DNA of 64,000 nucleotides, taken from positions 372,001-436,000 of the forward strand of contig NZ_CP064188.1 of NCBI RefSeq assembly GCF_015353075.1, read 5' to 3'. Positions 33,275-43,451 of the stretch are shown here, one piece after another (the stretch's first letter is position 1; every line of letters starts with the position of its first letter). A model generated the notes under the pieces. The model saw only the letters and a list, made by a program, of their open reading frames with translations. It was not told where the DNA came from and searched no databases. Made by a program: the position numbers and the translations under genes. This DNA comes from Rhizobium sp. 007. GTDB lineage: Bacteria; Pseudomonadota; Alphaproteobacteria; Rhizobiales; Rhizobiaceae.

Positions 33275-33922
33275 CTAACCATCACGCGTAGATGCGAACC
33301 GCGCCATCGCTTCAATCATGATGACGGCCGACGCCGCGCCCGGATCGACGTGTCCCACTGCCCGATCACCCAGCCGGGCTGCGCGACCCTTGCCCGCGAT
33401 CATGCCGCTCGTCGCCTCACAGCCGTCGCGCGCCGCTTGAACGGCCGCCACCAAGCATTGGGAAAGGGAAGCTCCCCGACGCCGGGCATCCAGCGCAGCG
33501 TTTGCCGCCGGCCCCCAGGCGTCCATCATTGTTTTCTCGCCGAGCTCTGCCTTGCCGCGCTCATGGATGCCTTGAACCATCGCCGCGACAACAGATAGGA
33601 AGTCGTCGTCGCTCAATGCCTGCTTTTCCTTCGCGGCAGATCCGGCGCGCATGAATGCCGTGGCATACAAGGGCCCCGAGGAAGCGCCGACCGCGTTCAA
33701 AAATGCCTTGGCGGCGGTGTTGAACACAGGCGTCGGCGCAGTCTGGGTGGAGTCGAGTTCGCCAACGGCCTTCGCGACTGCCTGGCAACCAGCGTCCATC
33801 GCGAGGCCATGGTCCCCATCGCCGATGACACCGTCCAACTCGCAAAGACGGTCGCGGTTCTTCGCCATCTCCTCGGCGATGCGCGCAAACAGGTGCTGCA
33901 GGTCCCTGGTTGTGATCGCCAT
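33275..33922 (-). CDS. dhaL: Dihydroxyacetone kinase subunit DhaL-type
   Basis: Nucleotide-binding DhaL subunit of 215 residues. The motif GVIGDGDHGLAMDAG (about 31-45) holds the Asp ligands for the ADP-magnesium site. NAVGASSGPLYATAFM (about 75-90), KTMMDAWGPA (about 128-137) and the C-terminal GHVDPGAASA (about 189-198) follow, as in the family. It is 3 bases after dhaK. No DhaM phosphoryl donor is in the window, so it may use ATP or a distant PTS component. In this context the substrate may be a tetrulose such as L-erythrulose rather than dihydroxyacetone. Confidence 0.9.
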   Translation of the reverse strand: MAITTRDLQHLFARIAEEMAKNRDRLCELDGVIGDGDHGLAMDAGCQAVAKAVGELDSTQTAPTPVFNTAAKAFLNAVGASSGPLYATAFMRAGSAAKEKQALSDDDFLSVVAAMVQGIHERGKAELGEKTMMDAWGPAANAALDARRRGASLSQCLVAAVQAARDGCEATSGMIAGKGRAARLGDRAVGHVDPGAASAVIMIEAMARFASTRDG

Positions 33923-33925
33923 TGG

Positions 33926-34930
33926 TCACCTCGTAAACATGGCGCAATCGCAGGGATGGTCGATCAAGCGCTGAAGCTCCTCATCGAGGTGCATGACGGT
34001 GATCGAGGCGCCGGCCATTTCAAGCGACGTGCAGTAATTTCCAACGAGTGACGTGTGGATGACAAGTCCGGTATCATCAAGCCGGGACTTCACGCGACGC
34101 ATCATGATGTAGAGTTCCATCATCGGCGTCGAACCCAAAGAGTTGACCAGGACTGCGACACGATCGCCGGGACTGGCATTCATCTCCCGAAGAATGCTGT
34201 CCATGAGTTCGTCGGTCACCTCGTCGGCCGTTTTCAGCGGCCCGCGAGCCACGCCGGGCTCTCCGTGAATTCCCATCCCGATCTCCATCTCGTCTTCGCC
34301 GATCAGGAAGTTCGGTCTGAGCGTCTGAGGCAGCGAGCACGGCGAGAGCGCGACGCCCATCGTGTAGGTCCGCGAATTGGCGTGCCGGGCGGCGCGCTCG
34401 ACGTCGTCGAGGGAATACAGAAGATCGCATGCCGCACCAGCGGCCTTGAATATGAAAACGTTGCCCGCCACGCCGCGTCGCTTGTGCATTTGATCCGAAG
34501 GGGCCGAGGCAACGTCGTCCGTCGTCAGAACGGTCCGCACTTCTATGTCGTCCAGGGCAAGCATTTCGGCGGCCATATCGAAGTTCATGACGTCGCCGGC
34601 ATAATTGCCATACATGAAAAGAACACCGGCACCGCCGTCGACGGCTTTGGCAGACGCGATAATGGGATCGGGCGGCGGCGATGCGAATACATTGCCTACA
34701 GCAGCAGCGTCTGCGAGCCCCTTGCCGACAAAACCGAGGAATGTCGGTTCGTGCCCGGATCCGCCGCCGATGACCAGCCCGACCTTGCCTTTGCGAGGCC
34801 CGTTTTTGGCAATGATCGCCCGTGGCATGTCCTCGGCCGCATAAAGATGGTCCGGATGAGCCGCCAGGACACCTTGCAGCATCTCATCGACGACGTTTGC
34901 ACCGAAATTGATAAGCTTCTTGGTCTTCAC
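33926..34930 (-). CDS. dhaK: Dihydroxyacetone kinase subunit DhaK-type
   Basis: Substrate-binding kinase subunit of 334 residues. GGGSGHEP (55-62) binds the ketose, and His in MGIHGEPG (about 216-223) is the residue that forms the covalent hemiaminal with substrate. GTG 34930 is preceded by GGGGAGG at proper spacing; the longer open frame above it runs into apnL and is spurious. Gene order apnL, dhaK, dhaL on one strand places it in the apiose operon. Related kinases phosphorylate L-erythrulose, an intermediate in alternative apiose routes, so that role is plausible here. Confidence 0.9.
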   Translation of the reverse strand: MKTKKLINFGANVVDEMLQGVLAAHPDHLYAAEDMPRAIIAKNGPRKGKVGLVIGGGSGHEPTFLGFVGKGLADAAAVGNVFASPPPDPIIASAKAVDGGAGVLFMYGNYAGDVMNFDMAAEMLALDDIEVRTVLTTDDVASAPSDQMHKRRGVAGNVFIFKAAGAACDLLYSLDDVERAARHANSRTYTMGVALSPCSLPQTLRPNFLIGEDEMEIGMGIHGEPGVARGPLKTADEVTDELMDSILREMNASPGDRVAVLVNSLGSTPMMELYIMMRRVKSRLDDTGLVIHTSLVGNYCTSLEMAGASITVMHLDEELQRLIDHPCDCAMFTR

Positions 34931-34986
34931 GCCGATCCTCCCCTGATCGAGGCACGATGTCATAGATGCAGTTGCGACGCTGAAGG

Positions 34987-36852
34987 TCAATCCGCAAGTG
35001 GCAAGACCGCTGTCGCGAGCGGGGCGAGTTGAAGGATTGCGCTCGCATCTCCTGACACTCTCGTGCACGCGCCACGATCGATGGTTTGTTCGCTGCCCGT
35101 CAGGTTGACAATGTGAAGCCTTGCCGCTCTGGTGCCGTTAACGACAAATGCCAGGACCTCGGCGGGGGAGGAGGACAGGCACTCCTGCCAGGATGAACCA
35201 GCCAATGCAGACAGCGTCCGCACCGTATTGAATAGCGGGCGCCGGCCACCTTCCTCGATCGGTTCAGTCGGACCGGCGATCAAACCAAACGGACCGGTCA
35301 ACGCCGATAGCGTCAGGCATTCGAGATCGGCATCCAGCACTCGGATGGCGTAACCAAGTGCAAAGGCCTCCGCGAAACGTCCGTTATGCCGCGGGTCGCG
35401 GTTGGCCATGGGGATGCGTGCACCCGACGGATTATCCATCGTGCGGCTGCCATAGGGGTTCTGTCGCATCGCGATGGTCGACGGGCCGATCCGGTAGGGC
35501 TTCCGGCCGTAGATGGCACGCACGGAGCGCGTGATGAAGGGCAGGGCCTCCAATGTCTGCATGACGCTGAGATCGTCGGCCGCATGCACGATCGGGTTGG
35601 TGCAGTGGTTGATGAAGTCAAGGGGTCCGTCCGGTACCTGTTTGCGGTTGAGTTCAGTAAAATAGCTCAGCATGCCGCCGCCGATGCGAATGCCCGAAAA
35701 GGCCGAGCGGGCTCCCGCGTAGACCTCTTCAAGAGGTGGGCAGTCGGGCCATTTGCTGCCGGGCGGTGTTGATTGCCGGTCGACCGAGGGCGAGATCATG
35801 ATCGCATCCGGTTTGAATTCCGCCGACTGCATCTGTCGGGCAATCTCGGCCGCCTCGAAGAATGGGGATTGCTTGCAGGGAAGTGCGATCTCCAGCGTCG
35901 AGCGTCCGCGGTGAATGGCGGCGATTGCGGCGAACCGGTTGAGTGCTTCGACGCCATGTCCAGAACCAGGATCGAAATGGAAGAGGAGTTCCTGGGAAGC
36001 GATTTCCGATAGTATCGTCTTTGCCGAGAGCGTCGCATCAGCTTCCTCGGGTGTAATGATTAGACCGATTGCCGGCATGGTACCGGTCCGCGCCCCGAGG
36101 TTGAGTTTTATAGTTTTGCCGAAGGCCGCAGCCGAGGGGCGTTGGCCGCGGCGGCCATCCCTGATGATGAGCGATGCTTTCTGCCGGACGGGCCGATTTT
36201 TTGGAATTGCATAAGGCCACGGAAGGGCGAGTGGTCTGACGTAAGTCTTGAATGAGGCATCCGACCAGTTTCTCTGGTCTTCCATTTCAAAGCTGTCGCC
36301 CTCCATCCTGCATTCGGCCTTGACGGCAGGCATGACGTCATGGCTGATGGCGCGCATCTCCTTGAACGGTTGCCACGGCTCGATCAAATCAGGAAACCTT
36401 GTCGCGACGATCCTGCCGTCGACGTGCTCGACGGCAGCCCGCGTTCCGGCTATTCCAACGATCGGATGCAGGATACAGAAGCCGCAGCGGTTGGTCTCGA
36501 AGCCTGTTTCCGAGACAGCTTCGGCCTCGAAGTCGAGCCAGTCGGTGCTTCCAACGATGCGAACGTCGATGACGAGCGTCGTGTGCTGCGGTCCGTCGCA
36601 CCGAGCCCGGTAGCCGACCTCGAAACCATCGTCCTTCTGGCTGATCTTGTGGTCGGAGATCTCCGGGCTCAAGGTGCCCCAGTCCCGGTCGCGCACAAGG
36701 TAGGAGATTGCTCTCAGCACCTCGCTTCCGTCATAGGTAATGGTGCGGAGGCTGCCATTGGCAAGATCGGCCTCCAGTTTTCCGGCACGCAGTCGGACCG
36801 GCTTCGGTTCGACGAGGCGGGTGCCGTAGAGCAGAAATGGATCGACCGTCAT
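34987..36852 (-). CDS. apnL: D-apionate lactonase
   Basis: Protein of 621 residues matching the ApnL type known from rhizobial D-apiose loci; it opens D-apionolactone to D-apionate. It lacks a signal peptide and membrane segments, so it is cytoplasmic. The N-terminal third is beta-rich (LANGSLRTITYDGSEVLRAISYLVRDRDWGTLSPEI near 31-66) and the C-terminal part reads like a TIM-barrel with a beta tail. Its start overlaps the stop of the apiose dehydrogenase gene by 4 bases, which strongly supports a shared pathway. Assignment rests on recognition of the family and the surrounding genes; catalytic residues are not known to me. Confidence 0.75.
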   Translation of the reverse strand: MTVDPFLLYGTRLVEPKPVRLRAGKLEADLANGSLRTITYDGSEVLRAISYLVRDRDWGTLSPEISDHKISQKDDGFEVGYRARCDGPQHTTLVIDVRIVGSTDWLDFEAEAVSETGFETNRCGFCILHPIVGIAGTRAAVEHVDGRIVATRFPDLIEPWQPFKEMRAISHDVMPAVKAECRMEGDSFEMEDQRNWSDASFKTYVRPLALPWPYAIPKNRPVRQKASLIIRDGRRGQRPSAAAFGKTIKLNLGARTGTMPAIGLIITPEEADATLSAKTILSEIASQELLFHFDPGSGHGVEALNRFAAIAAIHRGRSTLEIALPCKQSPFFEAAEIARQMQSAEFKPDAIMISPSVDRQSTPPGSKWPDCPPLEEVYAGARSAFSGIRIGGGMLSYFTELNRKQVPDGPLDFINHCTNPIVHAADDLSVMQTLEALPFITRSVRAIYGRKPYRIGPSTIAMRQNPYGSRTMDNPSGARIPMANRDPRHNGRFAEAFALGYAIRVLDADLECLTLSALTGPFGLIAGPTEPIEEGGRRPLFNTVRTLSALAGSSWQECLSSSPAEVLAFVVNGTRAARLHIVNLTGSEQTIDRGACTRVSGDASAILQLAPLATAVLPLAD

Positions 36853-37883
36853 TGCAGCATCGCTCCGACATCGATCGTCTGACCCTTCGCCGCGCTTTCA
36901 TAGGCTCCCTCGACGAGTGCGAATGTCCTCAGATTGTCGGCGCCGGAGGTCGAGTGTTCCATGCCGCGCTTCAACTGGTCGACCCAGTGCTGCTGGATCG
37001 CGTACACGCTCTCCTGAATGTTATGCCAGGGCCGTGACGCCCATGGCAGCAGCTTCGGAGACACGTTCGTGGTGGTGGTGCCCTGCGCGTTGGTCACTTT
37101 GAGGCCGTAACCTTGGGTGAGCCGGATCGTGCCCTCGGATCCATCAAGCTCGACCAACGTCTCGGGGAACGGTTCGGTCGAAAGTTTCGTGGCATAGCTG
37201 ACGTCGACGACCGATGTGGCGCCGTTTTTGTGGTCAAGCAGGATAGTCGCGACGTCCTCGCCCTTGATCTTGGGGTTGATCCGCGTCGTGCGGGCCGTGA
37301 CTGCCGAGACGTCGCCGAGGATGTAGCGCGCAATGTCGAGTGCATGGATGCCGAGGTCCTCGATGATGAACCGCTCACCTTCTGCCAGATACGGCTGTCC
37401 CGAGAAGACGTCATAGCCGGAACGGAAGGAGAAACGTCCCCAGAAGGGTGTGCCGATTGCGCCCGCCTCCAGCGCCTTTCGAACCGCCTGGATCGGCGTC
37501 TGCCAGCGGAAATTCTCGTGCACCATCAGCGCAACGCCGGCATTGCGGCACGTCTCGACCATGATCTTTGCATCCGACAGCGTCTTGGCAAACGGCTTCT
37601 GGCAGATGGCCGGTACCTTGTGCCGGGCCGCCATTTCCACCAGGGCGCGGTGGCTCTCTACCGTCGTGGCAATATCGACGAAATCGAAACCGCCGTCTGC
37701 AAACAGTGCTTCGGCATCGCTATAGCGACGATCGATGCCGAACTGATCTCCGACGACCCTCAACCTTGCCGGATCGCGGTCACAGATCGCGACGATCCTG
37801 GCGCCTTCGACATCGTTCCATGCGTGCATCTGGTTGATCGCGAAAAAGCCGCAGCCGATCAATGCACCTTTCAATTCGGTCAT
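36849..37883 (-). CDS. apsD: D-apiose dehydrogenase (Gfo/Idh/MocA family)
   Basis: NAD(P)-dependent sugar dehydrogenase of 344 residues: Rossmann fold (LIGCGFFAINQMHAW, about 7-21), catalytic lysine in CQKPFAKT (about 93-100, the EKP-type motif) and the C-terminal alpha/beta domain. It is expected to oxidise D-apiose to D-apionolactone. ATG 37883 follows the permease stop by 1 base and the gene end overlaps apnL, so importer and first two enzymes are one unit. Family members act on many sugars; the apiose call rests on context with apnL, apnO, oiaK and oiaX. Confidence 0.8.
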   Translation of the reverse strand: MTELKGALIGCGFFAINQMHAWNDVEGARIVAICDRDPARLRVVGDQFGIDRRYSDAEALFADGGFDFVDIATTVESHRALVEMAARHKVPAICQKPFAKTLSDAKIMVETCRNAGVALMVHENFRWQTPIQAVRKALEAGAIGTPFWGRFSFRSGYDVFSGQPYLAEGERFIIEDLGIHALDIARYILGDVSAVTARTTRINPKIKGEDVATILLDHKNGATSVVDVSYATKLSTEPFPETLVELDGSEGTIRLTQGYGLKVTNAQGTTTTNVSPKLLPWASRPWHNIQESVYAIQQHWVDQLKRGMEHSTSGADNLRTFALVEGAYESAAKGQTIDVGAMLQ

Positions 37884-37884
37884 T

Positions 37885-38949
37885 TCAACCCGCCTTTGCC
37901 ATCTGCATGAGAGTAACGCGTTGCTGCAGTCGACGCTGGGCCTGATCGACAACCACGGCAATGATAATCACCAGTCCCTTGATGACCATCTGCCAGAAGG
38001 ACGAGACGCCCATCATCACCAGCCCGTCCGACAGGATGCCTATGACGAAGGCGCCAATAATCGTTCCGCCGATCGTCCCGCGGCCGCCCGACATCGATGT
38101 TCCGCCAAGAACCGCCGCAGCGATCGCGTTGAGTTCGAAGCTCTCACCCGTCGCCGGGTGCGAGGCCATAAGTTCCGATGAGATGATGACGCCGACGATG
38201 GCCGCGCAAAGGCCGGAGAACATATAAACGAAGATCTTCACGAGATCGACGCGGATCCCCGACATGCGCGCTGCGCGCTCGTTGCCACCGACGGCGAAGA
38301 TATGACGGCCGATCGGCGTCGAGCGCGCGACATAAGCTGCAAGCAAGGCGAGCGCGATGAGGATCCAGATCGATACCGGCAAGCCGAGCACCCGACCTGC
38401 GCCAAAGAAGTCGAAGCCGGTCGTGGCATATTCAGGCCGGCCGACAAGGTTCGGAAAGGTCTGACCGTCTGAGGAAAGCAGCGCGAGACCGCGGGCGATA
38501 TACAGGGTGCCGAGCGTCGCAATGAACGGGGCAACGTTGAGCTTCGTAATGAGCAGCCCGTTGATCAGCCCGATGATCAGGCCAATCGAGAGCGTGATCA
38601 AAACGATCTCGAACAGGTTGAAATAGATGGTGTAGCCGATTGGCAGCTCGATGCCGTAAAGGATCAAACCGCCGGCGACCATGCCGCAAAGCCCGACGAT
38701 CGATCCGACCGACAGGTCGATGCCGCCGGTGATGATGACGAACGTCATGCCCATCGCCAGGAAGGCATTGAGCGCGACGTGTTTTGACATCAGGATCATG
38801 TTCGCAGTCGAGGTGAAGTTCGGTGCGAAGATCGCGAAGAAGACGATGACGGCGAAGAGCGCGATGAAGGTTCTGAGCTTCATCAGCGTCAGGAGGAAAG
38901 AGCCGTTCGCGCTCGCCGGCGATGAGGTGGATGAAGTAGCGGCCGTCAT
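37885..38949 (-). CDS. Ribose-type ABC permease, probable D-apiose importer
   Basis: RbsC/CUT2 permease of 354 residues with about ten hydrophobic segments. The family motif GGIDLSVGSIVGL (about 75-87) and the C-terminal AVLGGTSMSGGRGTIGGTIIGA (about 275-296) are clear. Its start overlaps the ATPase stop by 4 bases and its stop is next to apsD. It likely imports D-apiose, inferred from the downstream enzymes. Confidence 0.93.
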   Translation of the reverse strand: MTAATSSTSSPASANGSFLLTLMKLRTFIALFAVIVFFAIFAPNFTSTANMILMSKHVALNAFLAMGMTFVIITGGIDLSVGSIVGLCGMVAGGLILYGIELPIGYTIYFNLFEIVLITLSIGLIIGLINGLLITKLNVAPFIATLGTLYIARGLALLSSDGQTFPNLVGRPEYATTGFDFFGAGRVLGLPVSIWILIALALLAAYVARSTPIGRHIFAVGGNERAARMSGIRVDLVKIFVYMFSGLCAAIVGVIISSELMASHPATGESFELNAIAAAVLGGTSMSGGRGTIGGTIIGAFVIGILSDGLVMMGVSSFWQMVIKGLVIIIAVVVDQAQRRLQQRVTLMQMAKAG

Positions 38950-40496
38950 GACGCGTGTTTCCCTTGATGTCCATGTCCCTTGGCTGAAGCCTGGACAATG
39001 GCTTCTTCCTTTGCCTCGCTGCGATCGAAAACGGCCACCAGTTGGCCGTTGCTCAAGACCGCGATGCGATCGGAAAGCGCCATGACCTCTTCGAGGTCAG
39101 AAGTCGAAAACAGAATGGCGAGCCCGTTTGCCGCCAGCCGGCGCATGGTGCGGAAGACATCGGCCTTGGCGCCTACATCGATGCCGCGGCTTGGCTCGTC
39201 CATCAAAAGCACTTTTGGGTTGGTCATCAGCGCCTTGCCGATGACCACCTTCTGCTGGTTGCCGCCCGACATCGAGGTCACTTCAAAATCCGGGTTGGGC
39301 GCCTTGATCGAGAGGTCCCGGATCGCATCGCGAATGGCGTTCTTCTCGGCGCCGCTGTCGATATGGAAGAGGCGGGTAAAGCGACCAAGGCTTGCCAAGG
39401 TCAGGTTGGAGGCGATGGAGAGCACCTGGACCAGTCCCTCCCGCTGCCGGTCTTCCGGAATGAGCGCAAGGCCGCGGCGGATACGCCTGGTGGTATCGCG
39501 GGCGCGTACTTCCTTGCCTTCGATGAAGATCTTGCCCGTCGAGTGCAGGTGACGTCCGATCACGCATTCGAAGAATTCGCTGCGCCCGGCGCCCATGAGA
39601 CCATAGATGCCGAGAATTTCGCCCGCTTTGACGGAAAGCGAGACATTGTCGACCGCAAGCCCGCCCGTCGGTCGCGGCAGGCTGATGTTTTCGGCGCGGA
39701 AGACCTCGTCTCCGATGGCGTGATCTGCCGACTTTGCGAAATCCTTAGCATCAGAGCCGATCATGGAGCGCACGATCCAGCGTGTATCGATATCGCGAAC
39801 CATCGCCTGGCCGGTAATCTGGCCGTCGCGCAGCACCGTGATGTAATCGCCGATGCGCATCAGCTCTTCAAGCCGGTGTGAAATGTAGACGATCGCCACC
39901 CCCTGAGCCTTCAACTCCGCAATCACCTTAAAGAGGACTTCGACTTCGGCGGCCGAGAGGGCAGAGGTTGGTTCGTCCATGATCAGGATGCGTGCATTCA
40001 GCGACATCGCCTTGGCGATTTCGACGAGCTGCTGCTGGCCAATCGGCAGATCCTCGACCATCGCTTCGGCCTCGATTCCGGCATCCAGACGCTTCAGAAA
40101 TTCATTGGCTTTCGCGGCCTGTGCCTTGTGGTCGATGCCGAACAGGCCGCGTGTGATCTCGCGAGTGGCGAAGATGTTCTCCGCGACCGACATGTTGGCG
40201 AAGAGATTGAGCTCTTGAAAGATCATGCCGATTCCGTAGGCTTGCGCATCGGCCGGGCTGGCGAACGAGACCGGCTCACCATCCAGGATGATGCGGCCGA
40301 GTGTCGGGCGCTCGACCCCGGCGATAATCTTCATGAGCGTCGATTTGCCCGCGCCGTTTTCGCCGACCAGGACGTTAACGGCACCTCGGTGCAGCTCGAG
40401 ATTGGCGCGCTTGACCGCGACGATGCCGGAATAGACCTTCGACACGTCGTCGAGGCGGAGGATAATGTCGTCCTTCGGTGTGGCGATCGCCGTCAT
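38946..40496 (-). CDS. Ribose-type ABC ATP-binding protein with two ATPase domains
   Basis: CUT2 ATPase of 516 residues with tandem nucleotide-binding domains. The N-terminal domain has Walker A GENGAGKST (about 44-52) and LPIGQQQLVEIAKAM as its signature. The C-terminal domain starts near 265, with the usual degenerate Walker A (GLMGAGRSE) and signature SGGNQQKVVIGKAL, then LLMDEPSRGIDVGAK. ATG 40496 overlaps the lipoprotein gene stop by ATGA; the open frame extends far upstream in a shadow frame and should not be used. Confidence 0.93.
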   Translation of the reverse strand: MTAIATPKDDIILRLDDVSKVYSGIVAVKRANLELHRGAVNVLVGENGAGKSTLMKIIAGVERPTLGRIILDGEPVSFASPADAQAYGIGMIFQELNLFANMSVAENIFATREITRGLFGIDHKAQAAKANEFLKRLDAGIEAEAMVEDLPIGQQQLVEIAKAMSLNARILIMDEPTSALSAAEVEVLFKVIAELKAQGVAIVYISHRLEELMRIGDYITVLRDGQITGQAMVRDIDTRWIVRSMIGSDAKDFAKSADHAIGDEVFRAENISLPRPTGGLAVDNVSLSVKAGEILGIYGLMGAGRSEFFECVIGRHLHSTGKIFIEGKEVRARDTTRRIRRGLALIPEDRQREGLVQVLSIASNLTLASLGRFTRLFHIDSGAEKNAIRDAIRDLSIKAPNPDFEVTSMSGGNQQKVVIGKALMTNPKVLLMDEPSRGIDVGAKADVFRTMRRLAANGLAILFSTSDLEEVMALSDRIAVLSNGQLVAVFDRSEAKEEAIVQASAKGHGHQGKHAS

Positions 40497-41137
40497 GATG
40501 CCACCGTCAGTTGGCAAGGCGTAACAAGTGGAAGCTGTCCGCTGTTTGGCAGAGGGAAGGCCCCGATGACGGTCACTGTTTTGCCGGCTAGGCCGTCGCG
40601 GAAGATAGCGGACAGGAAGGCCGTATTGGCCTTCTCGTTGAACGCCTTGCCAAACTGCGCCCACTCGATCTGGTTCTTGAATTCGTTGAAATTGACGAAG
40701 TCGAGCGTGTCGCGCAACGCCGTGCCGCGCACAGCCGGCCCGATCTGGACCTTTGCATCGGCTTTTCCGTCGCCATCGGCGTCGACATCGAGCGTTGCTG
40801 CACGCGATGCCGTGTCGGCCGCAATGACCTTGCCGGTGAATTTCACCGCATAGGTCCACGGCGAGCTGCTCTGCTTGCGCGGGTTGCCATATCTCTCTCC
40901 CGCCTGGTCTGGGCTGGAGGTGGCCAGCTGCAAGACTTCTTTCAGCTCGCCTGCGCGCTTCTCGAAATAGGGTACGACCTGGGGCTGCCAGATTGCCTCG
41001 ACCTTTGCATTCGGGTCGAAGGCGGTCTTGGCCGCTGCCGCCGCCTTTTCCTCTGCGGTCGGTGTCTTGATGATCTTGCAACCGGGCAAGGCCGCCGCCA
41101 CGACTGCAGCGAGCAGAGCGCCCTTCATTCTCAACAT
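40493..41137 (-). CDS. DUF2291 family lipoprotein
   Basis: Predicted lipoprotein of 214 residues. A signal peptide with lipobox AAALPGC (Cys near residue 20) is followed by a region with KTAFDPNAKVEAIWQPQVVPYFEKRAGEL and a later D-rich loop (LDVDADGDGKADAKV, about 119-133). DUF2291 proteins are often encoded between the binding protein and ATPase of ribose-type importers, exactly as here, but their role is unsettled; an accessory to substrate binding at the outer face is possible. ATG 41137 has GAGG 8 bases upstream. Confidence 0.85.
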   Translation of the reverse strand: MLRMKGALLAAVVAAALPGCKIIKTPTAEEKAAAAAKTAFDPNAKVEAIWQPQVVPYFEKRAGELKEVLQLATSSPDQAGERYGNPRKQSSSPWTYAVKFTGKVIAADTASRAATLDVDADGDGKADAKVQIGPAVRGTALRDTLDFVNFNEFKNQIEWAQFGKAFNEKANTAFLSAIFRDGLAGKTVTVIGAFPLPNSGQLPLVTPCQLTVAS

Positions 41138-41168
41138 GCAATGAACCTCGACGTCATACAATATGCAC

Positions 41169-41198
41169 TGCAGAGGGCGCAGTGCTGCGCCCTCTGCA
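41169..41198 (-). other. Hairpin after apiose binding-protein gene
   Basis: TGCAGAGGGCGC (41169-41180) and GCGCCCTCTGCA (41187-41198) form a perfect 12-bp stem with a 6-base loop, between the binding-protein stop and the DUF2291 gene. Very stable and without a T run, so a likely 3' stabiliser or partial terminator favouring binding-protein mRNA. Confidence 0.7.
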
Positions 41199-41212
41199 AG
41201 ACACGGCTGCGG

Positions 41213-43064
<1,852 letters not shown>

Positions 43065-43102
43065 ATTTCCCTCACCTTTTCTCAGTCCGATAGGATCATA
43101 TA

Positions 43103-43115
43103 CTGGTATAATGAG
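43103..43115. promoter_or_regulatory. Candidate GntR operator upstream of apnO
   Basis: CTGGTATAATGAG shares the 10-mer CTGGTATAAT with the element at 46107-46119 in front of oiaX and the GntR gene. The position, 39 bases before apnO, suits repressor binding over the promoter of the importer transcript. Confidence 0.6.
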
Positions 43116-43244
43116 TCAATCACTATATCACTAAAAAGATCACGATGCATGGTTTTCTTCGTCAAGCCGATCAATCGCCCGCACATTTTCAGCCGAAGGG
43201 CCAGAAGGATCGAATTCCGACGTTTTATCGGTCTCCCCGAAATG

Positions 43245-43450
43245 CTCGCGCCATCATCGGCGAGACTTCGCCCGTCCACGCGCCGGAGACCTCCCGGTGC
43301 ATGTTCTAGGCGCCGACTTTGGAAATAGCGATGAAGGAAGGGATGACGAACCGCTGGATGCGAATGTCACGTTCACGGTCGGCATCCGCGCAGGGTGCGC
43401 GAAGGCGAGCACTTCGTCGACGGTCTTATGGTGCCGACCCAGAAGCTCAT
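43245..43450 (-). pseudogene. Triosephosphate-isomerase-like pseudogene, N-terminal fragment
   Basis: ATG 43450 begins 2 bases after the oiaK stop with GGAAG upstream. Reading across frameshifts gives MSFWVGT, then KTVDEVLAFAHPAR, then DIRIQRFVIPSFIAISKV, then GA-stop-NMH and GAWTGEVSP. This matches in order the N-terminal third of TpiA-type isomerases (FWVGTSWKMNKT, RIQRFVIPPFTA, VGAQNMH, GAWTGEISP). At least two short deletions, a TAG in place of the Gln codon and loss of the remaining two thirds show it is dead. Similar isomerases convert L-erythrulose phosphate in tetritol and apiose routes. Confidence 0.75.
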
Positions 43451-43451
43451 C

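Noticed and set aside
33926..35068. A longer DhaK start at 35068.
   Set aside because: The extra N-terminus overlaps apnL, has no family similarity, and the GTG at 34930 has a GGGGAGG site.
38946..41141. A 731-residue open frame covering the ATPase and the antisense-free part of the lipoprotein gene.
   Set aside because: Its first 215 codons read the DUF2291 gene in the wrong frame. The ATPase starts at 40496 with an ATGA overlap.
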